Shown here piece after piece: positions 32,556 to 44,085 of a stretch of DNA of 64,000 bases (positions within the stretch are counted from its first letter, which is position 1; each line of letters begins with the position of its first letter). Source of the stretch: Triglochin maritima (Eukaryota; Streptophyta; Magnoliopsida; Alismatales; Juncaginaceae); the NCBI GenBank assembly GCA_963682175.1, contig OY821782.1:32199741-32263740 (forward strand). Direction: 5' to 3'. The position numbers and the translations under genes are program-made. The notes under the pieces are model-generated. The model saw only the letters and a list, made by a program, of their open reading frames with translations. It searched no databases and had not been told where the DNA came from.

Positions 32556-34149
32556 ATGGTAGGCTTAAGTGGGGATGTCCACAAGTTCCCTAAGTTGATT
32601 TCAATTAATGGTTTATATGTCTGATCACAAAAATATACAAAATCAAACATTTCATCTCTCCCCGGACCCCAATACTAATTAATGTCTTAACTCTCATACC
32701 ATGAACAACAACATGAACCATTCATCTACTTCCTTTCCTCCATAAGGATCAACAATTCATTTTATGTACGTATCTATTTTAGAATCATATGTTGCTCACT
32801 TCTTCCTCTCCGACGACAACTAACTGTATTTGTGTATTAAACGTGTTCTGTTGTGTATTGAACGCATATAGATGTCTATTCACTGGAAGTTTTATTTACG
32901 AAAGTGATGCAGTTGTGTAGTTTAATGATGTAATTGTATATTAAACTTTTATAGTTGTGTATATTAAACTTATAATGCAATTGTGTATTTTAATAATGAT
33001 TTTTCTAAAATGTTCTCTAACCAAAATATCCAATAGACAAGTTAAACCATATTAAACAACATTATATTCAACTTATAATGCAATTGTGTATTTTAATAAT
33101 GATTTTTATGAGTTAAAGAGTTCTTGAACTTGTGTAATAAAATGATACGGTTGTGTATTGAAATGATAAGTTATGTATTAAACTTATAATATTGTGTTTT
33201 GAATGCATATATATTATATGTTTCACTCGAAGCATATGATATACTAAAGGAACTACGAACAAACCAAATATTTGGTCTTATTTCCTGGAAATAAAAGTTA
33301 CTAACACAAACTTCTCGACACTCCACATCAAAACTACCAAAAATAGGTGTCGCAACCTGTTGGATTAGCATGTCAAATATGTTAAGTGAGTACATAGTTG
33401 TGACTCCTACTATATACAAAATGTAGCCACATTAGTTGCAAGTATATAACAAAAAAAATGATATCTACTAAACTCCTACTTAACTCAGATATCATCACTA
33501 CTTTCTGGTCACTACTTCCACAACTTCCACAAATTAAGTCAAATATATATCATCAATACTTCCACAACCACCATGACAATCCTAACAAGGAACTCCAGTA
33601 GACATCATTACTACTTTCACAGAAGGCAAAACTCCTGACAACAAAGGCAGAAACTCCAGATGTCCAAAGAAGGCAGAAACTCCAGCAGTTCAAACTCCAA
33701 ACAAAGCAGAAACTCTAGAACACTGTCAAGAATAATCATCCTGTAATATGAGTCTCAGTTCAAACTTTTGGGACGCATGAATCTCCTTGTTGATGATCTG
33801 ACAAAATATCATTCTAAATTAGGCACCAAACAATATTAGTTTATTCTTGGAAGTGAATAATTTAATTTTGGAAGTGAAGACCTACTGAATATTATTTAAT
33901 AATAAGACAACATTAAATAACAACTACTAAGGATCTAGACATGTAATCTAATATCATACACAATAACTTAACTTATGACTTGTAGACAACCATATGGGAT
34001 TGTTCAAAAATTTAATACAGAAGTTCAAAAACTGGGATGCAAATGTGCATATTTAATAGGTTGAGATGCAACGTTCAAAAGTCCAGAAAGCAAAAATACA
34101 GAATATTTAATGCAAATGTAGAAATCTTTGGGATTTACACTTCATGTTC

Positions 34150-34250
34150 GGTGAAATACATAACTATACAAGTTCAATACACAACAATGATATAACAATA
34201 CACAACCACATTACTACAATACATAACTACAAGAGTTCAATACTAACCAT
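34150..34250 (-). repeat. Inverted copies of the element A repeat module
   Basis: AGTTCAATACACAACAATG and CAATACACAACCAC are the complements of the TTGTGTATTGAACG-type motif that is otherwise direct in element A. The orientation flips here. Confidence 0.55.
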
Positions 34251-35099
34251 TAAGCAGACAATGCATCTATTGATATATGTTGAGACCTTGTTCTTTAATC
34301 CCTTTCTCTTTTCTTTAATCTCTTCAGAAATCTTCAAAAAGGAAATTGACTCGATTTGCACTACAAAGAGGATAAGATAACCTTATCATTTAAAACCCCG
34401 TTTAGGATGAAAAGACATTGAAATCAAATAAGTGTGAGATGTAATAATCCTCGAATGATAGCTGTGGTTTCATGGAAAATGATCACTCCAAATAGGTTCA
34501 TCCTGCATAACAGGGACTCAAAGCAAAAATCATATCTCAGTACCTTGAATGTTATGAACCATCATCAGATTAATACATTCCAAACAAAATAAAACCAAAT
34601 CATCAAAATAATTTTCCAAATATTACATCTCAAAGAAAATTATTTCATTAAATTAGTGTCTCAGACTTGAAACCAGCTTCTTCGATCATGAAGTATCTGA
34701 AGCAGAACTGACATTTATAAATTGATGTATCAACTAAATATTTCATATGATATCTTCTTTACTTAGAAATTGATTATATATGTAGATTTGTATGATTTGA
34801 TAATGACATATTGCTTGATAGATTTTTAAAAATATTTTTGTTACTTGACATATTTTGTGAATGAGTTTTTATGGAGTTGTTGAACTTATGTAATAAAATG
34901 ACACCGGTGTGTATTGTAATGATGTATTGGTGTATTAAACATATACTATTGTGTATTGAACGCATATATGTGTATTCACTGCAAGTTTTATTTAAGAAAG
35001 TTGTGCAGTTTTGTAGAGTGCTCCATGTCATTTCTATTTCCAATATCTCTATTTCCTATAGAAAAATATGTCATACTATAGTTATTTAGTCTTATGTAC

Positions 35100-35460
35100 A
35101 AAATATACAAAATCAAACATTTCCCCTCTTCCCATCACGTCCTCCTTCTTCCTCCCCTCCTTCGGTCCTTCCCAGTCACACCCAATCATGCGTGACGCCT
35201 CCAGCAACCTTCCAAAAGATGTCGGAGTTGGCACGTCTCCTTCCGATCTCCAATCTCGTTGTATTTTTTCCAAATCCAAATCCAATTTTCGTAATATTCC
35301 TTTTCCCACATACAGATTATTACTCTTTCTCGCATTCCCTCCAATATGGACTCCAAATTTCATTTTTTCTCGGAAAACAAAAAACAGATTTGTTCTCTAA
35401 TCACTCTTTAGCTCCGGATCTCACATCTGTTTTTGTTCCTTTCAAAGATTCTTTTTATGC
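35100..35460 (+). repeat. Internal duplicate of the element A leader
   Basis: Pyrimidine-rich sequence with TCCTCCTTCTTCCTCCCCTC and CCAGCAACCTTCCAAAAGA repeats that of the left end (about 30590-30635). Likewise 35870-36290 repeats 32030-32060 plus 32560-32960. Element A therefore contains a large internal direct duplication. Confidence 0.6.
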
Positions 35461-36733
35461 CTAAAAACGAGAAAGGTATATCCAACTTCTTACAAACTAT
35501 AGTTCCGAAAAACCATTTTTAGATCTATAGATTTGTGAGATAATCGTCGCCACGTTCAAGTTTGTAGACTTGCATGATTCTACGAAATATCATTTTTTCT
35601 AATACTTATTTCTGTTATGTGTAGTGTTCAGATCCAGTTATACATTCCGGAGAACTTGTGTAATAAAATGATACCATTGTGTATTGAAATGAATATTGAT
35701 GTATTTAACATATACTGTTGTGTATTGAATGCATATAGATGTGTATCCACTGGAAGTTTTATTTAAGAAAGTGATGTAGTTTTGTAGAGTGCTTCATGTC
35801 ATTTATATCTCCAACATCTCTCTTTCCTCTCTCTCTTTCCTACAGATAAATATGTCATACTATAGTAATTTAGTCTTATGTGAGTCCGTTAGCATCTATG
35901 GTAGGCTTACGTGGAGATGTCCACAAGCTCTTTAAGTTGAAAAAATATACAAAATCAAACATTCCCCCTCTCCCCAACACCAAGCAATGTTTTAACTCTC
36001 ATACCATGTACAACAACATGAATCATCCATCTACTTCTTTTCCTGCACAAAAATCAAACAATTCATGTTTAGAATCATATGTTGCTCGTTTCTTCCTCTC
36101 CGGCGACAACCAATTATTTTTGTGTATTAAACGTATTATGTTGTGTATTGAACGCATATAGACGTGTATTTACTAGAATCTTTATTTACGAAAGTGGCGT
36201 GGTTGTGTATTTTAATGATGTAATTGTATATTGAACTTTTAGAGTTGTGTATATTAAACTTATAATGCAGTCGTGTATTTTAATAATAAATTTTCAAAAA
36301 TGTTATCAAATCATACTAAACAACATTATAAGTTTCAAACAGAAAATTGTAGTTTTGCGCCTTGTAAGGAGAAATCGATTTTGAGCTAGACTTTAGTTTT
36401 ATGGGTTTCACTAAAAAAATACCATAATTAGACCGATAACTGTCGAAGATATAACATGATATCGGCCTATTGGTATTTTCATGTAACAAAACAATTGACG
36501 AACCTACAGAAGATGTCATCTTGGTGTAGGAATTGAAACAACATATTACTATATCTTCTCATTTAAATAATCTTTTGTGATCATTCTTTGTAAATCATCA
36601 CAACTCAAAATGTTATAAACCATTAAGTTGTCATCACATTGTCATGTAGTTTTTCAATCGTACGAATAGATATAGTTTTCCAATCGTCTATGCTTATGAT
36701 TAATTAACTTAATTTATTTGTTGTGGTTAATGT

Positions 36734-37300
36734 GTGGATTTAGTTGGCTTGGCCGAAAGGTGGTGGATAATGATTGAAGAAACCAAATATACACTTATGC
36801 AACTCCATTGTCACACCCCTACAGAGCACACAATCAATGAACAAAGGAATATATACATGCATGTAAATTATTACAAAATCTTTAAAGTTCATCATCACAA
36901 TACATATCCTGCATTTGCAAATTAAACATTGGTTATCATGTGAATAAGCTAAGTTGTTAATATTGTTAAATCATATATTGTTTGTTTGGCGCATGTTTGA
37001 TATGGAAATGCATATGGTGCATAAGAATTCAAACAACAGTAAATTTGCTGTTGTTGGTGCTTTGTTCCAATTGGGTCCAAATCCAGACCCTCTCCTAGAT
37101 GAGGTCAAATTTCTTTGTATTATTTTTAATAGTATATATACATTTTGCAAAGTAATTCCTCATACATTTAATTATACTTAATTATTCTCTTGCCAAGAAT
37201 TGTTTACTGAATTTAATTTCAATATATAGAGTTGAAAGAACCACTACAATATCTGAAGAGGACTGGAAAGAAGAGTGTTAAAGTTGGAAAGTGGATGGCA
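36734..37300 (+). pseudogene. Captured alpha carbonic anhydrase gene fragment
   Basis: An exon-like stretch to about 36846 encodes WWIMIEETKYTLMQLHCHTP followed by TEHTIN. This matches the zinc-site region of plant alpha carbonic anhydrases (LHWHSPSEHTING). Two of the three zinc-ligand histidines are kept (HCH), but the intervening Trp is Cys. A second exon-like stretch (about 36990-37101) encodes FDMEMHMVHKNSNNSKFAVV, then GALFQLG and PDPLLDE, containing the third ligand (MHMVH). It ends at a plausible donor (GAG/GTCAAA). A possible third piece starts at 37231 (LKEPLQYLK). The enzyme would hydrate CO2. Here only internal exons remain, without start, signal peptide or C-terminus. Confidence 0.8.
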
Positions 37301-37352
37301 TGGCCACTCCAAACCATAACATCTTACTTCAAATGCTTTGGTTCTCTCTGTA

Positions 37353-37795
37353 CTACACCACCTTACTCCCCATATCCCTCGATGCCATCACAAACTCCAC
37401 TATGGAGAACAGCAACAAGGCTCCCAAAATCCCTACCAGGAACACCCCATGAATCCTCACAAACGAGCTGCCAAACACCAACCCCAACGCCATCTTCATG
37501 ATCCCCAATAACAGCACCGACGCCCCGCTCCGTCCCCCGAACCGGTACTACCCGACCAACCTCCCCACGTCGTGGCACACCAGCATCGTCCCGAACCAGC
37601 ACCCGATGAGGTTCATCACCCCGAAGAAGGACATGAGCCCGGTGGCGCCGAGGAGGAAGAGGATGGCGGTGGTAGAGAGGTTGGCGGCCATGATCTAAGG
37701 AACGTTAAGGTGGTTGTCGCACTCGGTGATGGCGATGATAGCGATGGAGTGGACTTCATCGGCTGGACCGGCAACGAAGACGGATGGTAGGAGAA
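37353..37795 (-). pseudogene. Captured molybdate transporter (MOT1-type) fragment
   Basis: The minus strand encodes IAIIAITECDNHLNVP, a stop, then IMAANLSTTAILFLLGATGL, GVMNLIGCWFGTMLVCHD, a stop, then YRFGGRSGASVLLLGIMKMA, FGSSFVRIHG and VEFVMASRDMGSK. This order, especially NLIGCWFGxMxVCH and QYRFGGRSGAS, is diagnostic of plant MOT1 transporters, which import molybdate across membranes. Two in-frame TAGs (37695-37697 and 37548-37550) each replace an expected Gln codon by one C-to-T step, and a frameshift lies near 37740. It is GC-rich compared with its surroundings, as expected of captured coding DNA. It is tail-to-tail with the carbonic anhydrase fragment, about 50 bp apart. Confidence 0.85.
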
Positions 37796-37979
37796 AATGA
37801 CGAAATATGATATGAAGAATATTGTGGTGTGTTTCGGTGATTACCATATTACCCTTTAATTGTGTAAATTGTATGTTGGATAAATCAACCATTGGATCTA
37901 GATCTAAGGGAGGAAAAGATGGGATCTCATTTTATTATAATGAGACCTGGTCTCATTGTAATATTTCTGTGTGTATAAT

Positions 37980-37984
<5 letters not shown>

Positions 37985-38012
<28 letters not shown>
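37985..38012. repeat. TA microsatellite between elements A and B
   Basis: About 14 TA units are flanked by the inverted sequence AATTTCTGTA...TACAGAAATT. It is the only DNA between the right end of element A and the left end of element B. Confidence 0.95.
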
Positions 38013-38017
<5 letters not shown>

Positions 38018-38139
38018 ATTATAGAATGAGCCCTGGACTCATTTAAGCTTAAGTAAGTATCCTACACATCCACCATCTAAATTTAATCCAACAATTGTTA
38101 TAAGATCTTATTAAAATTACAAACAGAAGGGTAATATTG

Positions 38140-38660
38140 GTATTAGGCAAACCTAAAACCCTTTCACCCTCACCGTCACAAAACCCACAATTTCACACCC
38201 TTCTCTCTCCTTCGAACTCCCTCCCAAGCCGAAATGGAGGCCGGTGCTGGAACGCACAAATCTCCACTTCCTTTCTAGGGTTCGACTCCCTTCTTTTCGG
38301 CGAATTCGGTTCTCGCTACGGCTTCTCCCCCACCCCGTGAGTATCTCGATCTTTCCGCTCTCTTCCACAACTTGTCACATTCCATTCTTGTCTTGTTTAC
38401 GATTTTGAATTTTGATTCCTCGTTGGTTTTGCCTGTTTGGAAATGTGCTCTTGTCGATTTCTAAATTTATTGGGAAAATCCACTTGTATTTTGGGTTTTC
38501 GTGTTGTTCTGTTGATCCGAGATGGGATCTTGCTGGTTGCATCCAAAAAGGTGGCATCTTTCTGGATTTGGTTTGTGCTTGTAATTTTTAACGAGTTGAT
38601 TTTCAAATACCCAGGCCGTTTATTATGTGGGCACATCAATGTGAGTATTTCCCATGTTTT
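38140..38660 (+). other. Leader-like sequence at left end of element B
   Basis: A pyrimidine-rich stretch (CTCACCGTCACAAAACCCAC) is followed by a plausible splice donor, CCC/GTGAGTATC, at 38336-38342 and T-rich intron-like sequence. This looks like a 5' untranslated first exon and intron entering the element from its terminus. No coding sequence is recognised. Confidence 0.4.
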
Positions 38661-38989
38661 GTTGTACTAAAATCCTAATAATTGATAGAGTAGTAGCACG
38701 TTAGCGATGGTTTAGGAGACAAAATAAAGAAGTAAAAGTTTGTATCGAAAAGACTTATTTTTCAAGTCAAAAAAGGATGTTCGTTTGATAAATTTTGCAT
38801 TAACAATCTTTTTTTTGAAATTGTTTTGCTTTCAGCTAAATCTCAAACATGTAAATCTCAAACATGTAACCACATGTTGAGGATCAACCGTTCGTCTTAC
38901 CAATTGAATTAAGTCTATACCGAACATGACATGTATACAATTTTCTAACAACAATTATCTTAAGATCCACATTGCATTTTACACATTAT

Positions 38990-40775
38990 TAGGCATCCAT
39001 TTTTTAAATTAGGCAGGACTAAAATTAATTGTATCTTACATTTTGCAAATTAATATTACATCTTGATATTGCGTATGGTTAAGGTAATACTATTTTAATA
39101 TTACGGTTTGTAAAGTTATATTACAGCAACATCCCGATATTACAGTTGTTACCGTCAAATTACATCTACAATATACAGACAGACAATGTACATAGCCGGT
39201 ACTCATTAACGATTGCGTTGAACAAAACCTAACATATTAATAAAAAATAAGAGAATATATAATTTCCTGTAATATTACAGCTAATACATATATTGTACAA
39301 GTTATTTTTTGGGTATAGTTAATTACTATTTCCTTTTTTGGTTTCTATTAAGCAGGGATTTAAAGTTTATTGTTTTAAGTTTTCAGTGGGTATGTTTTGT
39401 TCTTATGAGTTTAAATGTTACTTTTTTGCAGTCTAAGTGGGTGGCTAAGTACTTCGAAATGACGCACAATTTTGAGAATATGAAGAGCTGAGAAATAAAA
39501 CATGTTTCTTGCCTCCCGCAATCAGCCACAAGTTTGAATTGTGGATTGTATGTATTGAAGTTTGCAAAATATCTCTCTGAATGAAAAGATATATTTGATT
39601 TTGGAGAAGAATATATGGCTCAAATTCGTGCTGAATACGTTGCTATGATACTCTGTGAAACAAGTTCCAAATAGTTTAGTGGAATTTTTTTGGAATTTTG
39701 TGTTTTCGAATGATACAGTATTACAATTTTCATGCAATTGTTGTATGTATGACTGGATCTTTAAAGTTGCTGATTTTTATAGAGATCTCGGATGTTGATA
39801 AACTAGTATTATAGATTATGATTACTATCTCCTATTCAATGTTAGTCTTACATTAACTTTTACAATTGTTAATAATGTGGAGTATCTAAAATAGTTGGTT
39901 TGAAGGAGCAGGATGATTACAACATCTTGATATTACATTTTGTTAATGTAATACATTTTTAATATTACATTTTACAAAATAATATTGCAACACTTGTTTA
40001 TATTACGGTTGTTACCGTAATACTACTGCTAATAGATACAGTCATACAAGTTGCTGATTTTTATAAGATCAAGATTTAATTTTAACATGAGTTAGTCATC
40101 CATCTCTTTTTGTGCATCACTAAAAAATATTATATCTTACGTCTAACAAATTAATATCACAACATCTTAATATTACATATTGCGAATGTAATACATTTAC
40201 GTTTTACAAAATAATATTACAACATCTTGTTGATATTACGGTTGTTACTCTAATACTACTGCTAATAGATACATTCATACAAGTTGCTGATTTTTATAGG
40301 ATCAAGATTTTATTTTAACATGAGTTGGTCATCCATCTCTTTTTGCGCATCACTAAAAAACATTTTATCTTATGTCTAACAAATTAATATTACAACATCT
40401 TGATATTACATTTTGTTAATGTAATACAATTTTTAATATTACATTTTACAAAATAATATTACAACATCTTGTTTATATTACGGTTGTTACCGTAATACTA
40501 CTGCTAATAGATACAGTCATACAAGTTGCTGATTTTTATAGGATCAAGATTTTATTTTAACATGAGTTGGTCATCCATCTCTTTTTGCACATCACTAAAA
40601 AATATTTTATCTTATGTCTAACAAATTAATATTACAACATCTTCATATTACGTTTTGTAAATGTAATACCTTTTTAATATTACGTTTTACTAAATAATAT
40701 TACAACATCTTGTTGATATTACAGTTGTTACCGTAATACTACTGCTAATAGATACAGTCATACAAGTTACATAAC
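38990..40775. repeat. AATATTAC-rich tandem repeat in element B left arm
   Basis: A unit of about 232-242 bp is repeated at about 40036, 40268, 40510 and 40751 (GATACAGTCATACAAGTTGC marker). Each unit contains several ATTACAACATCTTGATATTA and GTTACCGTAATACTACTGC segments. Similar AATATTAC-rich sequence lies in the right arm (51490-51640) and in element C (53500-55110). Confidence 0.85.
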
Positions 40776-41509
40776 CTGTACTCATTCACCATTGTGTGAG
40801 GCAAAACCTAACATATTCAATAAAAATAAGAGTATATAGAATGTTTGAATAAAAAACCAAAATTTAAAAAATATTGTGTATTCCTATAGGAGATTGTAAT
40901 AGTTTTTTATTCTTCTTTGCATGTATTATCTTGTCCACGTATATTAATCTCTCTTGCAAGTTATTCCTGCCATTTACATGTATCTTCAGTTGTAACCCTG
41001 CAAAATCCCAAAGATGACATAAGACAATTATCAAGTATAATGCATTTTGACAAAGAAGATTAACTACTCACGTTTTCTTATCCTTCCTAGTTGGACAAGT
41101 TCTCGAGTCGTGGTCCGAATATTGCATGCACGTTTTACAAAAGAGATATTCTAGTTACAACTAAAACGACCAATATTACAGGTATCTTGTTGAGTCCTTA
41201 TAGACGGTCGTGCGTGTCCAGGACGCGACTTACGTGGCATCTAGTCAGCAGCCCAGTCAGCTGCCCAATCAACGAAAATTAAAGCGCGCGTTTTTTCGAA
41301 AAATGGAAAAACAGTTGCGGCTTTCGTGCGACAGTTCCCTCTCTGACGTATCGATAAGACCGGGAAGGGACATCAGACGTGCCTGTTCACATCCCGACTT
41401 GCGAAAGAAAACCAAAAACGTTTCTGATCTTTCTCACATTTCCTTTCTCAACTTTGCTCCGATTCATCACCCCAGTTTTTCACTGTAACCCTAGATATCT
41501 GTCGACCAA

Positions 41510-43968
41510 ATGGATTCTACACTTCAAGCGTCTATTTCGGGGGTTGTGGTGCACCAGGTTTGTCGTTTTTACCGTAACATTGAATTGCGATACTCTAAAA
41601 AGGAATGTTCTAATACGGTTGATGTCTTCCTAGGCTTCTACGCATTACTTCCAGCCCTCCAAATGTTCGTGGACCCCAATAGAGAAGGTCTTTGGGAAGT
41701 TGAGGGACACAGAGAAAGACGTCTTCCGGGCTACCCCCTTTGGTCACTTCATCAACCTCTCCAACGTTCCTGTCGATAATGACATTATCGACTGGTTCGT
41801 GGAACACTATGACCCCGAGGAGGTGGGGTTGAGGATCGGCTCTGGGGTAGTACACTTCACCGCCGAAGACGTTGCCCTAATTTTGGGGCTCAGATTACAT
41901 GGGAAGGCTGTCAGAATGCATCTGAAGGAAGTCACAACCCGACAGGGGGAGATTCTGAACAACACCCAACTATTTTCAGCCATTTTGGTTGATGAGGAGT
42001 AGGAGTACGTCCGGCTACTCATTTGTTACATCTTCAGCCATTTTTTGTTCTGCGATGGCACCCATCGAACCAAAATTTGGTTCCTCGACCACTTGACCGA
42101 CTTCACTAAGCTACACAAGTACGCGTGGGCCGAGGCTGTTCACCAGGCACTTGTGACGGGCCTAAAGAAGGCAAACCGGGATCTACGCGATAGGAGATCT
42201 ACCGGTTCTTCTATTTTAAGAAGGGGATACGTCGAGGGGTGTGTTGCTGTACTACAGGTAATCCAGTTGTTCCTTTTTAAGTTCAAGTTGTTCCTTTTTA
42301 AGTTTCGCTTGTTCCTTTTAAGTTTCGCTTGTTCCTTTTTAAGTTTCGTTTGTTTCTTTTTATGTTCAAGAATTTCCTTTCTGTTACAGTTGATCCTTTT
42401 TAAGATTCGTTTGTCCTTTTTAAGTTTCGTTTGTTCCTTTTTAAGTTCAAGTTGTTCCTTTTTAAGTTTCGTTTGTTCCTTTTTATGTTGAAGTTGTTCC
42501 TTTTTAAGTTCAAGTTGTTCCTTTTTAAGTTCAAGTTGTTCCTTTTTAAGTTTCGCTTGTTCCTTTTTAAGTTCAAGTTATTCCTTTTTATGTTTCGTTT
42601 GTTTCTTTTTATGTTCAAGAATTTCCTTTCTGTTACAGTTGATCCTTTTTAAGATTCGTTTGTCCTTTTTAAGTTTCGTTTGTTCCTTTTTAAGTTCAAG
42701 TTGTTCCTTTTTAAGTTGAAGTTGTTCCTTTTTAAGTTTCGTTTGTTCCTTTTTATGTTGAAGTTGTTCCTTTTTAAGTTCAAGTTGTTCCTTTTTAAGT
42801 TCAAGTTGTTCCTTTTTAAGTTTCGCTTGTTCCTTTTTAAGTTCAAGTTGTTCCTTTTTATGTTTCGTTTGTTTCTTTTTATGTTCAAGAATTTCCTTTC
42901 TGTTACAGTTGATCCTTTTTAAGATTCGTTTGTCCTTTTTAAGTTCAAGTTGTTCCTTTTTAAGTTCAAGTTGTTCCTTTATAAGTTTCGCTAGTTCTAT
43001 TTTAAGTTTCACTTGTTCCTTTTTAAGTTTTGCTTGTTCTTTATTAGGTATGGCTGTGCGAGAAGTTCAACCTGGCAGAGCCTAAAATGGGTGGTCATCC
43101 TAGGTGGAATCGTTGGTCGAGCATGTTTGGAAAACGGCTTATCCTGAAGAAATGGGAGGAAAAGGGCATCACCCTTTCAAAAATTTATGATGGAGACTTC
43201 ATTCAGACTCAGTCGACGACCCTGACTCAGAAAGAGAGGGAAATCATTGAGCCCCGATGAGCTGAACATTGTACTGAAGGTGACCGCACCTACACATTAC
43301 CAACGGGAGGTGATCTGGAGAGGTGATTCCTGTTTCTTCACACGTTCCGACCTGAAGGAGCTAATGACGATGGGGATGGATTTGACAAACGAGGCGATAG
43401 ACAGTATGCTTTGTGTACTTGAAGAGCGCCAAAAAACAAAAAACTACCCCAAGAGGTAATTTGTATTCCAAGCTTCTATTCGGAAAGAATTATGATCGAT
43501 CAAGGGAATACCATGATTGGAGAGTGGCTGGCGCCCAAATTACAAGGCCAGGAAACGGGAAGCCTCGTCATTGCACAACCATTGCTGGTGTCAGAACACT
43601 GGACCCTTGTAGTTGTTAATGGCTTAGACAAGGAGATCCTGCATTACAACAGTTGCAGTAGGGAGCGGGTCCCAGATGAGGACCCTGACAATGCTGTAGG
43701 GGTACATGAATGTTCGGCCAAAGATGTGGGTGAATTCTGGAGAAACCGTCTTAAGGTGAACTGGCCATTGAGATACCTGAGGGAAACGTGCCAAAGACAA
43801 ATGCCGGGAAGCAACGACTGTGGTGTTTTTCTATACTACTGGATCAAATGTCTCATGCGAAAGGTCAACCCAACGGAAACGAAAAACCCCAAGACACTTC
43901 ACTCCATCAGGGGTGAAATGGCCATTACTTTATTGAGGGACTCCCGCTGCTGTGTCGAATTCAAGTAG
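41510..43968 (+). pseudogene. ULP1-like (C48) cysteine protease gene of element B, frameshifted
   Basis: ATG 41510 opens a 5' part. A frame from about 41640 encodes RATPFGHFINLSNVPVDN and AEDVALILGLRLHGKAV, resembling the N-terminal region of transposon-borne ULP1 proteins. The exon ends CTACAG/GTAATC and resumes TTATTAG/GTATGG at 43048 in phase 0 (AVLQ-VWLCEKF); the intron is entirely minisatellite. The C-terminal protease (43492-43968) shows the catalytic His in LVSEHWTLVV, an Asn at the usual Asp position (ILHYNS), and Cys in GSNDCGVFLYYW. Ulp1 proteases cleave SUMO or SUMO-like conjugates. Breaks include a stop at 42000 and frame changes near 41690, 43235 and 43460. It converges with the transposase gene at 45838. 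Confidence 0.75.
42258..43047 (+). repeat. Array 1: 21-bp minisatellite filling the ULP1 intron
   Basis: About 36 units of roughly 21 bp, consensus GTTCCTTTTTAAG plus a variable 8-base spacer (TTCAAGTT, TTTCGTTT or TTTCGCTT). A marker segment, TATGTTCAAGAATTTCCTTT followed by CTGTTACAG, recurs at 42361, 42610 and 42880, giving higher-order periods of 249 and 270 bp. The array begins within 15 bp of the splice donor and ends just before the acceptor. In the sense of the gene it is pyrimidine-rich. Confidence 0.95.
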
Positions 43969-43974
43969 TGTATA

Positions 43975-44085
43975 GTTGTAAATTAAAACAGGAACAAATA
44001 CATTTTATAGTTGTTGTAATTAAAACATTTCATACTCCAAAGTAATAGCTACAACATTTAAGGTAGACATAATATAAAAAGGAAC
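43975..44085. other. 3' flank of the ULP1-like gene
   Basis: Short AT-rich spacer after the stop at 43968, before array 2. No defined signal is certain. Confidence 0.4.

Larger units (their letters stand above)
30383..37984. mobile_element. Element A: 7.6-kb TIR transposon carrying host gene fragments
   Basis: The left end reads ATTAGAATGAGACAATGTCT and then AATGAGACCCC, with AGATCTAATC and AAGGGTAGTTTCGTAATCAC about 50 and 80 bp further in. The right end, inverted, reads ATTACAATGAGACCAGGTCT and then AATGAGATCCC, AGATCTAGATC and AAAGGGTAATATGGTAATCAC. These are long, imperfect terminal inverted repeats in the same order. Pyrimidine-rich leader-like sequence and many dispersed copies of a 200-250-bp repeat fill the left and middle parts. 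No transposase is recognised, so it is non-autonomous. The right part carries alpha carbonic anhydrase and MOT1 fragments, as in Pack-MULEs. The MULE assignment rests on similarity of organisation to element B. Confidence 0.65.

Noticed and set aside
30383..37984. Element A interpreted as a Helitron because of terminal hairpins and AT-dinucleotide flanks
   Set aside because: Both ends carry the same motifs in inverted orientation over about 100 bp, which fits a TIR element. No TC start and CTRR end or Rep/helicase coding was seen.
41091..41150. FSSRGPN, reminiscent of the subtilase SSRGP motif
   Set aside because: Only seven residues match. The following residues do not continue the subtilase pattern and no other subtilase segment is nearby.
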